Assembly: GCA_033558025.1 (NCBI GenBank) | Contig: JAUCEF010000018.1 | Location: 124,001-188,000 of the forward strand | Source of the DNA: Phytophthora sp. 'mugwort' | Taxonomy: Eukaryota; Oomycota; Peronosporomycetes; Peronosporales; Peronosporaceae | Length of the DNA stretch: 64,000 nucleotides | Direction: 5' to 3' | Part shown: positions 35,495-46,523 of the stretch, piece by piece | Position numbering within the stretch: the stretch's first letter is position 1 | Layout: each line of letters opens with the position of its first letter | Made by a program: the position numbers and the translations under genes | Notes under the pieces: generated by a model | Databases searched by the model: none | Told to the model about the DNA's origin: nothing | What the model saw: the letters and a program-made list of their open reading frames with translations, nothing else

Positions 35495-38400
35495 ATGACA
35501 GGTGACGAAGCCCGCGTCGTACGCGCTCCGCGATGGCGAAGTGTTGTGCGTATGTATAGATATGTATAGTGGTATGTGCGGCTGTACTAACTACGCTGTT
35601 ATTGCGCAGACTTGGATGCCGGAGCAGCTAGGGCCGGTGCGCAACAACATCAGCAACCGCCTCGAGCACCAACGGGAAAGAGCAAAGCGTATAAGCTGCG
35701 CAATCGTGAAGTTGCGCAGCGAGTGCATGAGGTGGCTGGTGGTGAGGGGGCGGGTACGACAAGTGCGAAGACGCCGGCGCCAGCTAAGAGCCGACAAATG
35801 CGAAGAAGCCGGCGTCAGCTAAGAAGCCGAAAAGCGTGAAGAAGCCGACGCCAGCCAAGAAGCCAACGCCAGCCGAGAAGCCGACTCCAGCCAAGAAGCC
35901 GACTTCAGCCGAGAAACCGACATCTGCCGAGATGCCGACTTCTGCCGAGATACCGACTTTAGCCGAGAATCCAACGCGAGCCGAGAAGCCGACTCCAGCA
36001 GAGAAGCCGGCTTCAATTGAGAAGACGATGTCTGCCAAGCAAACTATGTCCAAGAAAGCGGCGACCGCCAGAAAGTCGAAGACGACCGCCAAGAAACCGA
36101 AGATGACCGCCAAGAAGTCGAAAACAACCTCAAAGCAGTGAGGAAGACCACCACGAATCGTTTGGCCGCATTCAACGCCAGCGCGGCTTTGCACGAGTTG
36201 GCATCGATGTCGAACAATGCAGCGGTCAAAGTGGATGATGACGTTTGTTGTGACGTGAATTCTTATGTGGATGAAGACGTGGATATGGACGATGGCGATA
36301 GCATATTGGACGAGCAAGACGGTGAAAACATCACCGTTGACACTACGAACATCCGTCGCCTACGTGGCCCTGGACTCTGATATCGATGACGGAGACTCAA
36401 CAGAGACAGAGTTTTTCATTGAGGGCGGCGTCACAACGGATGCCTTGGTCGGGAGCGAGACGGAGAGCGACGAAAAAGTTTGCCAACATAGATGACGAGC
36501 TTTATGCCCAAAGCCAGGACCGTGACGCTGTCCGGAACATGGTGCAGACGGGATGGAACTATGGTAAAGATAATTGGTAAATCATGTATAATTTATCGTG
36601 TTAAGCGAGTGTGCTTGGTGTATTTAGACGTCGAGGTCGATACAACGTCAGCAAACGAATACCCTGGTTTGTATAAGGGCCCCTCCGGTGCATCGACTAT
36701 CGTTTTAGAGATAGCCAAGTTTATTCTCTCAACTTTATTATTTTTTATGCCGCTCGCGTTGTGGGAGGACGTAGCCAAGGAAACCAACCGATATTATGGC
36801 TAAAGTCTTGTAGCCCGAGCTGCAAACATTCAGACGGCGCAGAAGAAGCGCAACAAGAATGACCCAGTTCAACCCATAGAGCGGAAGAAGGATATACGCG
36901 GCCGCTTGCGGAACGTGTCGCGGGTGGGGCGCAAGAGTTAGTGGTGGTGCTTGGACCGACGATCGCGCGTATGGTGTGTCCGCACAAGCGGCGTCTAGCA
37001 TATCATTGGAGTACTACAAGCAAAGGTGCTGTCCCGAAGGACACCTTCGGCGCTTTCATGCCTCGAAACAGATTCGATCACATCATGTCGTCGTTGCACT
37101 TTAGCGACAACATGGACCCGTGTGCGAAGAATGATCGGGCCTGGACAATCCGACCTGTTGTGGCATGTTTGCAGCGGACTTTTCGTAGGGTGCTACGTGT
37201 GTCCCGGCATCATCCGTTCGACGAAGGCATACTACCTTCGCGATCTCCATTCAACTGCACACGTGTTTTCATGAAAGACAAGCCCCACAAGTGGGGCACG
37301 AAGATGTTTCTGACTTGCGACGGAGTAACCGCCTACTACGCACTTTTATATTTTTGTACGTTTTTTTGCCGCGGAGCTTCGGCTTCGAGGCTTTTATTTT
37401 TGGCTAAGTCAACATGTATACTCGACATACGTGGAGCATTTGTTTCATTGAAAACATGCAGGCTTGAGGTATACTGTAGCGTAAAGCAGCGCCCGGGGCA
37501 AGGACCGCAGACTATTGACGCCAAGTCGGGGCCCTCTGCCGTCTCGCGTAACATGCGTCTGATCATCTCCAGGATCCGACGGAAGCACCACGTGTTGCGA
37601 TTGATCGCTTCTACAGCAGCATGCCCCAGTCGATGGAGCTGCTGGCACGAAGGGTCTTGACACGCTTCAGACCTCCCGCATCGGCTACGCGGTGGGGGTC
37701 ATCGACAAGCGCAAGAAGAAACCCAAGGATGTCGAGAAAGCTGCGCTATTGTTGGCCAATATCAAGACGGTGGTGACCATAACAGCGTTGTCCTGGATGG
37801 ACAGCAAGCCGGTACATTTCCTTGCGACCGGTGCATCAACCAAGATGGTGACAGGGGGTACGTTGTTATTGTTTGCATAGTTGGGATGTCTAACTGACAT
37901 GCCTGTACTGCCTGTCTTAGATCGCCGGGTGCCGCACAGCGAGGTGCAATAAGTGCCTTGGCCGAAGCTGGTCGCGGACTACCAACGCTGTATGGGCGGT
38001 GTGGATGCCCACGACCAGCTGCGGCTTCAAAGGTACTCTTTGCAGCTGTCATTCCTGTATCAGAACTACTACAGGTGCTCTTCGTAGGTCTTGTGGACAT
38101 GGCGCTTCTAAACGCGTACTAGTCCACAAGACCCATGCGCAACAATGAGGAACGCCGCCGATGACACGAGAGGAGTTCCTGACGAAACTGCAGGCACAGA
38201 TGGTGCCGCGGACTGCCTTGAGTTCCAGGAGGCCGCCAATGTAAGTTTTATCTGCTATAGTAATATTACTTTATGCGTATATATCTAATGACGAATGATA
38301 CTCCACAGGACAATATTGTATCGCCGGCGACGGTGCGCTCCCCACGACTGCGGCGTGCCCGGCAAGAAGGGGAGCACATCCCGTTGGAAAACCCCGACTT

Positions 38401-38830
38401 CCACAAGACAGCGGCGGGCGAGAACAAGCGCTGCCATCGGGCGTTGAAGCTGTGCAGCCGGTTTCGGCTGCACATTGCGCGAACTACTGGTAAGGCGCCG
38501 ACGCGAGGCAAGAATACCAAGTGATATTGCGGTATGTACTCAGACGGAAACAAACGGTACGAAAACACTGAGTCTGGTTATATTTACAAACTAACGTGTG
38601 TGCACATGTAGTTTCTACCTATGCAATATTGCTAGAGTGGGTGGAGCTCACCCGAACAAGACCTGCTTTAAGATCTACCACGAAGACTGGAATTGTGGGA
38701 GGGATATCCCGCTCGAGTACCAGGAGACGCGTACACAGATGCGCATTCCGGGCGGGAAGCGCAAGCGTTAGTGCAAGGAAGACGACCCAAACAAAGGCGA
38801 CGAAGAAGAGGGGAATGCGCACGAGTAGGG
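35495..38830 (+). pseudogene. piggyBac-like transposase with histone-H1-like repeat N-terminus, decayed
   Basis: Plus-strand piggyBac copy in pieces. N-terminus near 35495-36140: basic, with a Lys/Pro/Ala/Glu repeat listed separately. 36380-36580: charged segment ending VQTGWNYGKDNW. Intron-like gap to about 36627, then EYPGLYKGPSGAS and LALWEDVAKETNRYYG (about 36655-36800). 36950-37340: HHPFDEGILPSRSPFN (first catalytic Asp), FMKDKPHKWGTKMFLTCDG. 37464-37860: VSRNMRLI-type segment, then ALSWMDSKPVHFLATGAS (late catalytic Asp block). 37960-38080: YQRCMGGVDAHDQLRLQRYSLQ, the conserved piggyBac C-terminal motif. 38600-38830: Cys-rich tail (TCFKIYHEDWNC), the zinc-binding end. Stops occur in most segments. 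A second, antisense copy is at 30470-31925. Confidence 0.75.
35770..36020 (+). repeat. 18-bp minisatellite coding for KKPTPAE-type repeats
   Basis: Units of about 18 bp (AAGAAGCCGACGCCAGCC and variants) repeat about 13-14 times. In one frame they encode KPTPAE/KPTSAE hexapeptides, a Lys/Ala/Pro composition like linker-histone tails. The array lies in the N-terminal part of the piggyBac copy, upstream of its conserved core. Confidence 0.8.
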
Positions 38831-39115
38831 ACAACGTAAGGTTGTGGCATGTCAAAGATAAGCCATTCGTTTCGATTTTTACTCCTTGTGTTACCGTTCC
38901 ATGAAGCGATTTCCTGATGTCATGTTGGCTCTAGTAAAAGATACAGCAAAATGTCTAATGAGTATACATGTTTCGAACTACTTTCATTGCAAATAGAGCT
39001 CACATACCCGCCCCAAATGTACATCTGTATACTAAAAAAAAGGGTTATAAATAGGAAAATCTCACCCTTACCCTTCCACATACAAAATCTAACATACGTA
39101 GATGAACGCAGCCAG

Positions 39116-39138
39116 GCATGTATACTCGATATACATGC
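39116..39138. repeat. 23-bp palindrome GCATGTATA-CTCGA-TATACATGC
   Basis: Perfect 9-bp arms around a 5-bp centre. Related motifs occur at 35069 and 35101, and in part at 37408-37426 and near 38960, bracketing and entering the piggyBac copy. Confidence 0.65.
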
Positions 39139-39219
39139 AGCCCCAAAAAAGTAAGTGTCAATTGTGTACGGTGAATGGGGGGGGGTTAAGCGGGGCGCCG
39201 CTATTAGCCCAGCGTGTAT

Positions 39220-40610
39220 GACTGACCGCGGACGCCATCAAAATCTACGCAATCGCGGCGAAGCGACAGTACTTTCCAAGCACGCTGAAGCAGACATGAT
39301 GTATGGCTGAATTCGCTCAGAAGGATAGAGCCCCTGTATCGAGGATGATGCTACAACTTGAATCAAAATAAATACTGCTGAAAATGGCCTGGGCAAAAAT
39401 TTGCGGCGTCACCGACATGGATTAACCATTTTTACAACGACATAAGCTTTTGCGCACGTACGCGACAGGGCCAAACAATGCCCCAGGACGCCCAAGCTGC
39501 AGCAAAATCGTTCCGGGCACTGATATTGCAGACAATTGTGGAGAACAAGTGTGTGCAAGTGTATAATGCCGACCAAACAGGTATCCCCTTGTTCCAAAAT
39601 TTTTAATTTATTTGCTGACTACAACAATTTTAGCTGTGGTTTTGAGTTCTTGCCAAAGCAGACAATATCTAACCGGGGTGTTAAGCCCGTTTGGGTCAAG
39701 TGCTCAAATAAAGAAAGGTAAGGGCAACAGCGATGCTTTTGGCGGACTGGGAGGGTGTCAAGCCGGCTCTGGTTTCTAATATTCAAGTGATCTTCGTCGA
39801 CCATCCCCGGAAAACGTGACGAAAACGATAAGTTGCGTCATGGATTCAGTCCAACTATGCGGAATCGCGAAATTCGACCGCTACAAGAGCGCTGTGGTTG
39901 TCAAATCTACGGTAACAGATGTGCGTGGTGGAATCCAAATTTATCCGTTAAATTTCTGGAGTTTCACTTTTTTGAACGCTCCAATAGAGACGAAAATATC
40001 CTTTTACTATGGGATGATTTTAGTGGTCATTGGACTTCTGAAGTCGAAGATTATGCTGCGTTGATTAGTGCGATTCTCCTTAAAGTACCGCCACGGTACA
40101 CGTCTGTCTACCGACCGGCAGACAATTTCATGGAATAAACCTCTAAAAGCTCGCTTTCGTGCTCTGTGGGTTAACCGAGTGCGAAGCCAACTTGTAACTT
40201 GCCGTGTCAGAGAAGCACAGTGGTCGCTAAAGAGAGAAACCCTCGCAATCAATATTACGCGTGCACGCAAGGAGATGGCTCAGAAAGATGCAGATATCGA
40301 GGTTGAACGACTTCGAGCGCTGCATACAGAAGATCTGCTTAACCTAACAGCACTAAACCGCGTGGAAATTGCTGAGTGGATATCAACGTGCTGGAAAGGG
40401 CTTTCGAAACAGACAATTGTCAGCGGATTTGACAAGGTTGGCACTTTGAACGGCGCTCGTACACCGGTCCTCATCCCCGAAGCCGAAATTGAGCATATCG
40501 ATAGTAGCATCGTGGAGAGATGGAGAATTGCAATCTTGCAGACGGGCAAGTCGACCCGACGAAGACATTGGATCAGGAGACGATTTAAGTAGCGATAACG
40601 AGGAAGACGA
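39220..40610 (+). pseudogene. Pogo/Tigger-like transposase, decayed
   Basis: Plus-strand fragments in the order expected for a pogo-type transposase. 39220-39480: helix-turn-helix remnants (VLSKHAEADMM). About 39520-39590: CVQVYNADQTG, the block with the first catalytic Asp. 39833-40138: LLWDDFSGHWTSEVEDYAALI (second Asp) followed by KVPPRYTSVYRPADNFME, the third catalytic block. 40068-40592: helical C-terminus (LKARFRALWVNRVRSQLV and a Glu/Arg-rich run). At least four frameshifts; a stop ends the third catalytic block at 40138. The 'PADxxxNxPLK' layout is typical of oomycete Tigger-like elements, but the TIRs were not found. Confidence 0.6.
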
Positions 40611-41519
40611 GTGTATTTTGCGATAAACTCCTTTGCAAAAATATAGTTTGAAAGGATATGTTGATGCACATGATTCGCCATACGCGCTATTAAGCGACGC
40701 CGAGGACTACAACAATATGTATTTCCTTCGCGACCGAGTAGTGGCAGGAGCACACCTTTTATAATTCGGGTGCTTGAAATGGGTACCACTAAAACCGAGC
40801 ATAGGTCTGGCAACCAATGTTTGCACCAAATATGCAACAAATCCGCCAGGGAAGCGTTGTGTTGGTCCACCTCCAAACGAGCAAATTAGGTTCCCAAATT
40901 AGACTCGCGGAGGTCGGCCAGCATAAAGTGTAAATTTCGAAAAGAATATTCCCACTCACCTTCAGCAGGTCACAATATACCAACTCTGGCACGTCACATC
41001 ATTGAGCTTTGGACTGGACGTTGATTGCATCTCTAGCCTGAAGCATCGCGGCCAAAGCTTTTCGTTTGATCGTACATCTCCTAATTCTGCAGCTCATAGC
41101 GTTCGACTCGATTGGAGTTTCGTGAATCGCGCTGGAGACGTGTAGAAGTCGTTATGTCGGTTATTTGACCATTTATCGACGGAACCCAGCAGTATATTGA
41201 GTTCCATTGCGCTTTTTCTTGCCCAAAACAGTCACTTCCCACCTGCAGCTTGTGTCGCCGTCGCACTTAGTTTTTCTCCAATCTAGATTGCTGCTACCGA
41301 CTACACATCGGGTGTTGCAGAGTAGTCCAGCTTAAATTGAGTCGCTCGTTTCTCAGACAAACCGATCGTTAGGTCGGACGTCCGGTACTCGCTGGTATGG
41401 CTCCAAACCGTGAAAAACACTAATACATATATTTATAGTATATAATATACACCTAAAGTACACGTTCAGTACTGATCCTAGAATACCGGTACAGTATTGC
41501 GATAAATATGTTGGTACAG
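40611..41519. other. Spacer after the pogo remnant
   Basis: No conserved ORF. It probably contains remaining transposon DNA and, near 41400-41519, the A/T-rich 3' flank of the antisense hydrolase gene. Confidence 0.45.
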
Positions 41520-44174
41520 TCACACTAGTTGCTCTGACAATGCGCGCTCGCAGCTGCTGGGGGAGCTGGACGAGAGCAGGTAAATGCTGCGCATGAGATC
41601 GAGCTCGTTGTCTTCATCGCCGCGCATGCACCGCAGCATAGCATCCTCACCTGCAAGCTGTTGCCTGCGACGCCGCCGGTAGATAAGGTGCGCTGCGCCT
41701 ACGGCAACTACGACTGCGAGCACGCTTGCCACCACTATAAAAGCAATTGCGTAGCGATGCCGAGAGCTTGCCAGCGCCGTGATTCTCCGACTAAGCTCGT
41801 CCAAAGTTGATCCAGACGACGACATCGACATCTCGAAGATGCCGCTGTTGGTCAAGTCACCGGCATTGCCATTGCTGCCGCTCCTGCTACTGCTGACAGT
41901 GACCATGAGCACACTGTCGTATGCGTCTTCTACGCCAAGCATCAAGAGACTTGAACTATTGGAGATGGCGAGACTCGGAGCTGATAATGCGGTCATGCAC
42001 GACGCATCGTAGGAACTAAGATTACCGCGGCTGCGCACATAGGAAGCCAGCACTCGTCGACCACATGCGGTACTGTTCGAAAGCAGGGCCGACTGGACTA
42101 CACCATGGGTGCAGTTCGGCGCAATAAGCAGCGCTTTGTTTTCAGTTTGCACCGCTTCGAATAGCGATGCGGAGTATTTGGGCGGCGAGAGTGCATCGAG
42201 CCCTCCGCTGAGGAATATCACACTAGTTCCAGAGGGAATAATGTTAGCACTGCTGTTCGTCGGCGTCTCGACGTATGATAGCGTTGTCCTGACCGGCAAA
42301 GAACTTGACAACGATGCTGAGGTGTTGATGCATGCGTCAGATGTGTCACCTGTGAACAAGCAGTAGCCCTCCAACTGAGTATAAACTCGACCAGAACTGA
42401 TCGTAGCGTCGGTAAACCGCTCCGTCAGCTCTGTTTGGTCGGGGGAGGGCTCCTCCCACAGCTCACTAAAGGCATGAATTGCAAATAGCAATTCTGGGGT
42501 GCCGATATTGTCGTTAGCCGCATAAATGGCGTTCACAAAGTGTGTGAGCAATGTCAAGTCCTCGGATCCGCAGCGATGAAAACGGTACGCAACCACAGGG
42601 ATGAATGGCCACAACGTCGAATCCTTCATCATCAGTCCAAGTAATTGGCGCAGTATATATGATGGCGGAGTAGTAGTAGCGGACTTGCTGCTTCCGCTTG
42701 TTTCGACCTCCATGAGGATCGTGGAGCACATGGAAGTGACGTCCGCGTCGAGTCGAGTGTACACTTCTATAAGTGTGGCGTTGAGAGTCGTGATGGAGCT
42801 GACGTCAGAGAACATTTTGGAACAGTCCGCGTCGCCCTGGCACCAAGTTAAGAAGTCTGCGGCAACTTCTCCAAAGTCTTCATCACTTTTGGTTACTTCG
42901 TATGGAATAGCCTTCGTTCCTGACAATGAGGCTGAGTTTGTCCCACCTTCAGGGTTTCCTAGTGCTCCATCGAAAACATAGCCGATGACTTGCGGTACAC
43001 CTCGTTGCATGAGCCGCTGGGCTACAAGTGTGCCGTAACCGATGGCGTAGACGATAGCTTGCGAATTTGGCTGAAACTGTCGGATGACCTCTTCGATATC
43101 CCTAGAAGCGCTGGAGAGTGAAAAAGCACTGAGACTAGTGTATCCCAATTTGTGTAGTCTATTGGCACAAGCCCAGACGTCGCTAGGATCAAGGACACCA
43201 TTGTTTCGAGTAAAAATGGCAGTCTGCAGTGGTGAGCCGTCGGATGCATTGCATGCAAGAGCTGTGCTATTTCCGCTGCCGCGTAAGTCGAGTGTGTAGA
43301 TGTCTGTGTCGCCACGCAGCTCTTCATACAACAACGTCATCTGCAGCTCCGTTTCCTCGCGAGTCTGAAAATCGCGTCGATCTGGGAGGTACCACACGGT
43401 CTGTGCACTGACACCGTTATCTATTGCTCCGATCGCTGGAATCCGCTTGAGCGACACAGCAATGGTGGCGTTGTCGTTATTATCGCATATACCATCATAA
43501 CACAGTGGCAGCATCACAGTCGTACACTCCGCCGACAGGTTGTAGACATTGGCGATGGTATTGTCCAGCGCGCATGAGTTCCATTGTAACATCGGTGCCG
43601 AGGAATTATCAGGAAAATCCGATGAGTCAGGATTGCTTTGTGCATTCGCAAGGTCTTGAACGAGCAGCACCACCAGAGCAATGAGCAGAGCCGCTGGAGG
43701 GACTAACGGTGAGTATCGGCGCAAAACGCTGCGGGTCCGTCCGGGCCATGGCATCGGCCCTGTCTGGGCTTGTTGGTGCCGTCGTCTCCAGTTCGCGAGC
43801 TCCTCCGAAGACACGGACAGCTCGATCACCTGGTCCGCTGTTCTGGGTGCGCCCGCGCTCGATGGCTGCGGCAGTAGGGCGTGGTTATTAACGGAACTCG
43901 AGTCGCTCTTGTACTCGCTGGAGGAGAAGGACGAAGGCAGCGACGAGAGACCTGCACTGGCGCCGCTGGGCATGGCATGGGCCTTGGGGATTCTGGCGCG
44001 CGGAGCAGGTTCACAATTGAGTTGAGGGCCAGTGGCTTTCCAGCTGCCGCTGCTACTGCGGTGGGGGACGGGGTCAATCAGCTGTGCAGTGTCGGCATAG
44101 GGGAGAGCACGTGGAGACACGTTTCTGCTACAAATGACCGCACTCTGAGGGTGCTGGCCGGCAGCAATGTACAT
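41520..44174 (-). CDS. Two-pass membrane alpha/beta-hydrolase (S33/TAP-like) lacking the nucleophile Ser
   Basis: An 884-residue single-exon protein. Residues 1-155 are polar, Ser/Pro-rich and probably cytoplasmic. A first membrane helix follows (VPPAALLIALVVLLVQDLA, about 158-177), then a large Cys- and N-glycosite-rich domain with an alpha/beta-hydrolase fold. A second helix near 805-830 (FIVVASVLAVVVAVGAA) is followed by an Arg-rich stop-transfer sequence and a short tail. The hydrolase resembles S33/TAP-like tripeptidyl peptidases: oxyanion-side DLRGSGNS, a nucleophile-elbow position AIGYGTLVAQRL, the acid in SGGLDALSPPKYSASLF (Asp660) and the base in APNCTHGVV (His690). The elbow reads G-Y-G-T where the family has G-x-S-x-G-T, so the catalytic Ser is Gly379. 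This is what the sequence shows; loss of peptidase activity is inferred. It may be a binding or receptor-like protein. Gene has no intron; neighbours are a pogo remnant and the RWP-RK gene. Confidence 0.75.
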   Translation of the reverse strand: MYIAAGQHPQSAVICSRNVSPRALPYADTAQLIDPVPHRSSSGSWKATGPQLNCEPAPRARIPKAHAMPSGASAGLSSLPSSFSSSEYKSDSSSVNNHALLPQPSSAGAPRTADQVIELSVSSEELANWRRRHQQAQTGPMPWPGRTRSVLRRYSPLVPPAALLIALVVLLVQDLANAQSNPDSSDFPDNSSAPMLQWNSCALDNTIANVYNLSAECTTVMLPLCYDGICDNNDNATIAVSLKRIPAIGAIDNGVSAQTVWYLPDRRDFQTREETELQMTLLYEELRGDTDIYTLDLRGSGNSTALACNASDGSPLQTAIFTRNNGVLDPSDVWACANRLHKLGYTSLSAFSLSSASRDIEEVIRQFQPNSQAIVYAIGYGTLVAQRLMQRGVPQVIGYVFDGALGNPEGGTNSASLSGTKAIPYEVTKSDEDFGEVAADFLTWCQGDADCSKMFSDVSSITTLNATLIEVYTRLDADVTSMCSTILMEVETSGSSKSATTTPPSYILRQLLGLMMKDSTLWPFIPVVAYRFHRCGSEDLTLLTHFVNAIYAANDNIGTPELLFAIHAFSELWEEPSPDQTELTERFTDATISSGRVYTQLEGYCLFTGDTSDACINTSASLSSSLPVRTTLSYVETPTNSSANIIPSGTSVIFLSGGLDALSPPKYSASLFEAVQTENKALLIAPNCTHGVVQSALLSNSTACGRRVLASYVRSRGNLSSYDASCMTALSAPSLAISNSSSLLMLGVEDAYDSVLMVTVSSSRSGSNGNAGDLTNSGIFEMSMSSSGSTLDELSRRITALASSRHRYAIAFIVVASVLAVVVAVGAAHLIYRRRRRQQLAGEDAMLRCMRGDEDNELDLMRSIYLLSSSSPSSCERALSEQLV

Positions 44175-46020
44175 GAGAGTTCAGCAAAGCAACATCAAAC
44201 TTTTGTGGAAACAAACGCTGCGTCGAGTCTCCCCCAACGCCACGCGCGACTCGACTGCGTGCATGAAGGCGTGGTTCGTCCAGCGCAAACCATCACCGCT
44301 GAACTGTCGCCAGTGGTGATTTGTGTGTCTCCGCACCGCTTCCTCACGTGTCGCAATGTATAATTTGTAGCCAATAAGTGGCGGGAGATGTTCGCTTTGG
44401 ATTGGACACAGTAACAAGATCCATAATGGTGCCTTGATGCCCGCGCCTTGAAGTGTCCGACTCGGAGTCCGAGGGCGGAACAGCTCCGCATCCACATGGA
44501 GATGGATGGCTTCACTGAACAATCGTGCAACTATGGACCTTTTCGACTCGTCTGAGATCGTACTGTATAGTACCGTAGTCTACAACTTGTAGACGCCAGC
44601 CGCCGTCGCTGCAAGTTAGGGACGATTTTCTCATGGCGTTGATGGCGAAGCTGGTTCGGCAACTATCAGCCTGCAATCAGGTCAAGTGTTTTGCCTGCCT
44701 CAGCTGAATTGAAGCTGCGCCAAGGAATCCCACGGCCACAAGTGCAGTACAAATCCGAGCTTGACTGCCTGCACCGCTGAACTGAGAAATTTCACGAACT
44801 ATCTACTGCCGGCGCATGGTGGCTATGTTGAGTGAAAGGGATCGGGCATCTTGTTGCCGTTGCAAGCAATAGTGGCACGTGAAGGCTCAACCCAGCTGCA
44901 CTGGTGGTGGTAGTGGGCTCTAGGTTATTCCCGTCATGATTGCGATCCGATGCACAATTAAAAGGTCTAGAATGGTAGCTTCGGGGATCATTCAGTCGGA
45001 CGGCCGGTACAGTACTGTAATGAGGAGTGCTAACTGAGGACAACCAGCAGGCGAAAGGCCATGCCGACTACGATTGGCCTTGAAGACGACAGCGAAAGGG
45101 TACTTGTCACGACACTTTTTGTAGGAATAGGCACTGTGTCCTTTAGCGAAGTGTAGGTTGATGTGGTCGTTGATACTCGCAGCGGAAATTCTGGTACTTG
45201 CATGTTCGGCAAAGTGTTTGGTCCAGCGTTACTCCAAAATGCATAAAGCGGATATGTAGCACAGGGGCTAACGTCAAGGCTATCCAAGACACTACAATCA
45301 CTACCGCGAACCTGTATATCCTCGGCCAGGCCAAGCGTTTCAGTAGCATGGAGCCTGTATCGCCGCAAATTTGCCAGTCGTCGTCGGTTTGAAGCATCTC
45401 ACAAGAGGAAAGGCTCGCTGCGCAACATCTACAAGTGCGCATCGATATTGCGGATTTAAAACGCGGCGAGATGAGGTGCTTGGCGTCGCCGCTAGCACCG
45501 ATAGAGAAAAGATAGCGATTTGCTAGGCCCTAACAATCGTGGAGCCACCCATCTTTGCGATTGATGCAGGAAGCGTGCAACGCACTCGAAATCTCGAAAT
45601 CCAAGAGGCATTCACAAATATGGCATAGCCAGGGCGCAAAAGATTTTTGGAGCGGCGTGGGCCAATAAGCGCGCGCAACGCTAGCACCACCTTTTGAGCA
45701 GCTCTGAAGGGTCGCGCCGGAATTGGGTCCAGAATTGGGATCCTTTGCTATTGCTTGGTGACCTCAACGACTTCACGCTGAAGGGCTGAAGGGCGAAGTG
45801 CCAGCGCAATCGTGTTTTTTTGCAAGCAATGGTGATACTAGGAAGCATGCGTGATAGACGCTGGTGCACTGCAAAATAGCTGCAACAGAGTAACGAATCA
45901 GGTGTTGAACCCTCGACGAAGCTCTTGCAATGTTAAGTTGTTGCCATGTAAGGCACAGTTGTATACGAGAAACTCGTAAATCTTGCACAGCTCGGTAATA
46001 ACGTCTAGGAAAAATTCTAA
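44175..46020. other. 1.8-kb spacer between hydrolase and RWP-RK genes
   Basis: Presumably includes the hydrolase promoter just above 44174. The only frame with a notable feature is the small minus ORF listed at 45143-45442. The rest shows no conserved coding pattern. Confidence 0.5.
45143..45442 (-). CDS. Hypothetical small single-pass membrane protein
   Basis: A 99-residue minus-strand frame with a Cys-rich start (MRTCRCCAASLSSCEML) and one hydrophobic helix (FAVVIVVSWIALTLAPVL) preceded by basic residues. A second, overlapping minus frame (45368-45030) is polar, Ser/Thr-rich and ends in a hydrophobic tail. Either could be real, or both could be exons of one gene, but I see no domain and no clean splice pair. 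Existence uncertain. Confidence 0.25.
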   Translation of the reverse strand: MRTCRCCAASLSSCEMLQTDDDWQICGDTGSMLLKRLAWPRIYRFAVVIVVSWIALTLAPVLHIRFMHFGVTLDQTLCRTCKYQNFRCEYQRPHQPTLR

Positions 46021-46237
46021 CTTACCATGGTATTATTTTACCCGTACTCGCCTGTATCAAAGGGGACATGGAATCGCAGTGACGAAAAGAGCTGATAGTG
46101 CTTCTGCCTCTTAGACGTATGCTAGAAAATGTAACTTACCATGGAATTATTTACTCGTGCTCGCCTGCATCAAAGGGGACATGGAATCGCAGTGACGCAA
46201 AAAGCTGATAGTGCTCTGCCTCTTAGACGTATGCTAT
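46021..46237. repeat. 114-bp tandem duplication upstream of the RWP-RK gene
   Basis: Two copies beginning CTTACCATGG at 46021 and 46135 share a long common core (ATCAAAGGGGACATGGAATC and the following TGATAGTGC...CTTAGACGTATGCTA) with a few substitutions and small indels. The second copy leads into the 5' region of the RWP-RK gene. Confidence 0.85.
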
Positions 46238-46523
46238 GCACGTCGACTGGCAGAGCCGACAAGTCCGCGGTGCCCACAAATTGGGTCCGTCGCAACGGTT
46301 ACACTTCAACGTCGACACGGATACTCTGGCCAAGTACCTTCCCAGCTCTATATTTGCGAAAACGGCGCTAGAAAGATTTCTTCGATTTTTTGCCTGCTCT
46401 TCTCGCACATCCCGCAAGGCACTGCTGCTTCGGGCTGATGGACGTCTGACATTCCCCACGTCCACTGCTATTCGTAAGATAGCACTCTGCATTAAGATCT
46501 TGACGTTGAGTCCACTGCAACAC

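Noticed and set aside
46236..46523. N-terminal extension of the RWP-RK protein from the ATG at 46236
   Set aside because: The frame is open, but it begins in the tandem duplication, has an unlike composition, and an initiator-like CATTCCCCAC lies downstream of it. The ATG at 46524 fits better.
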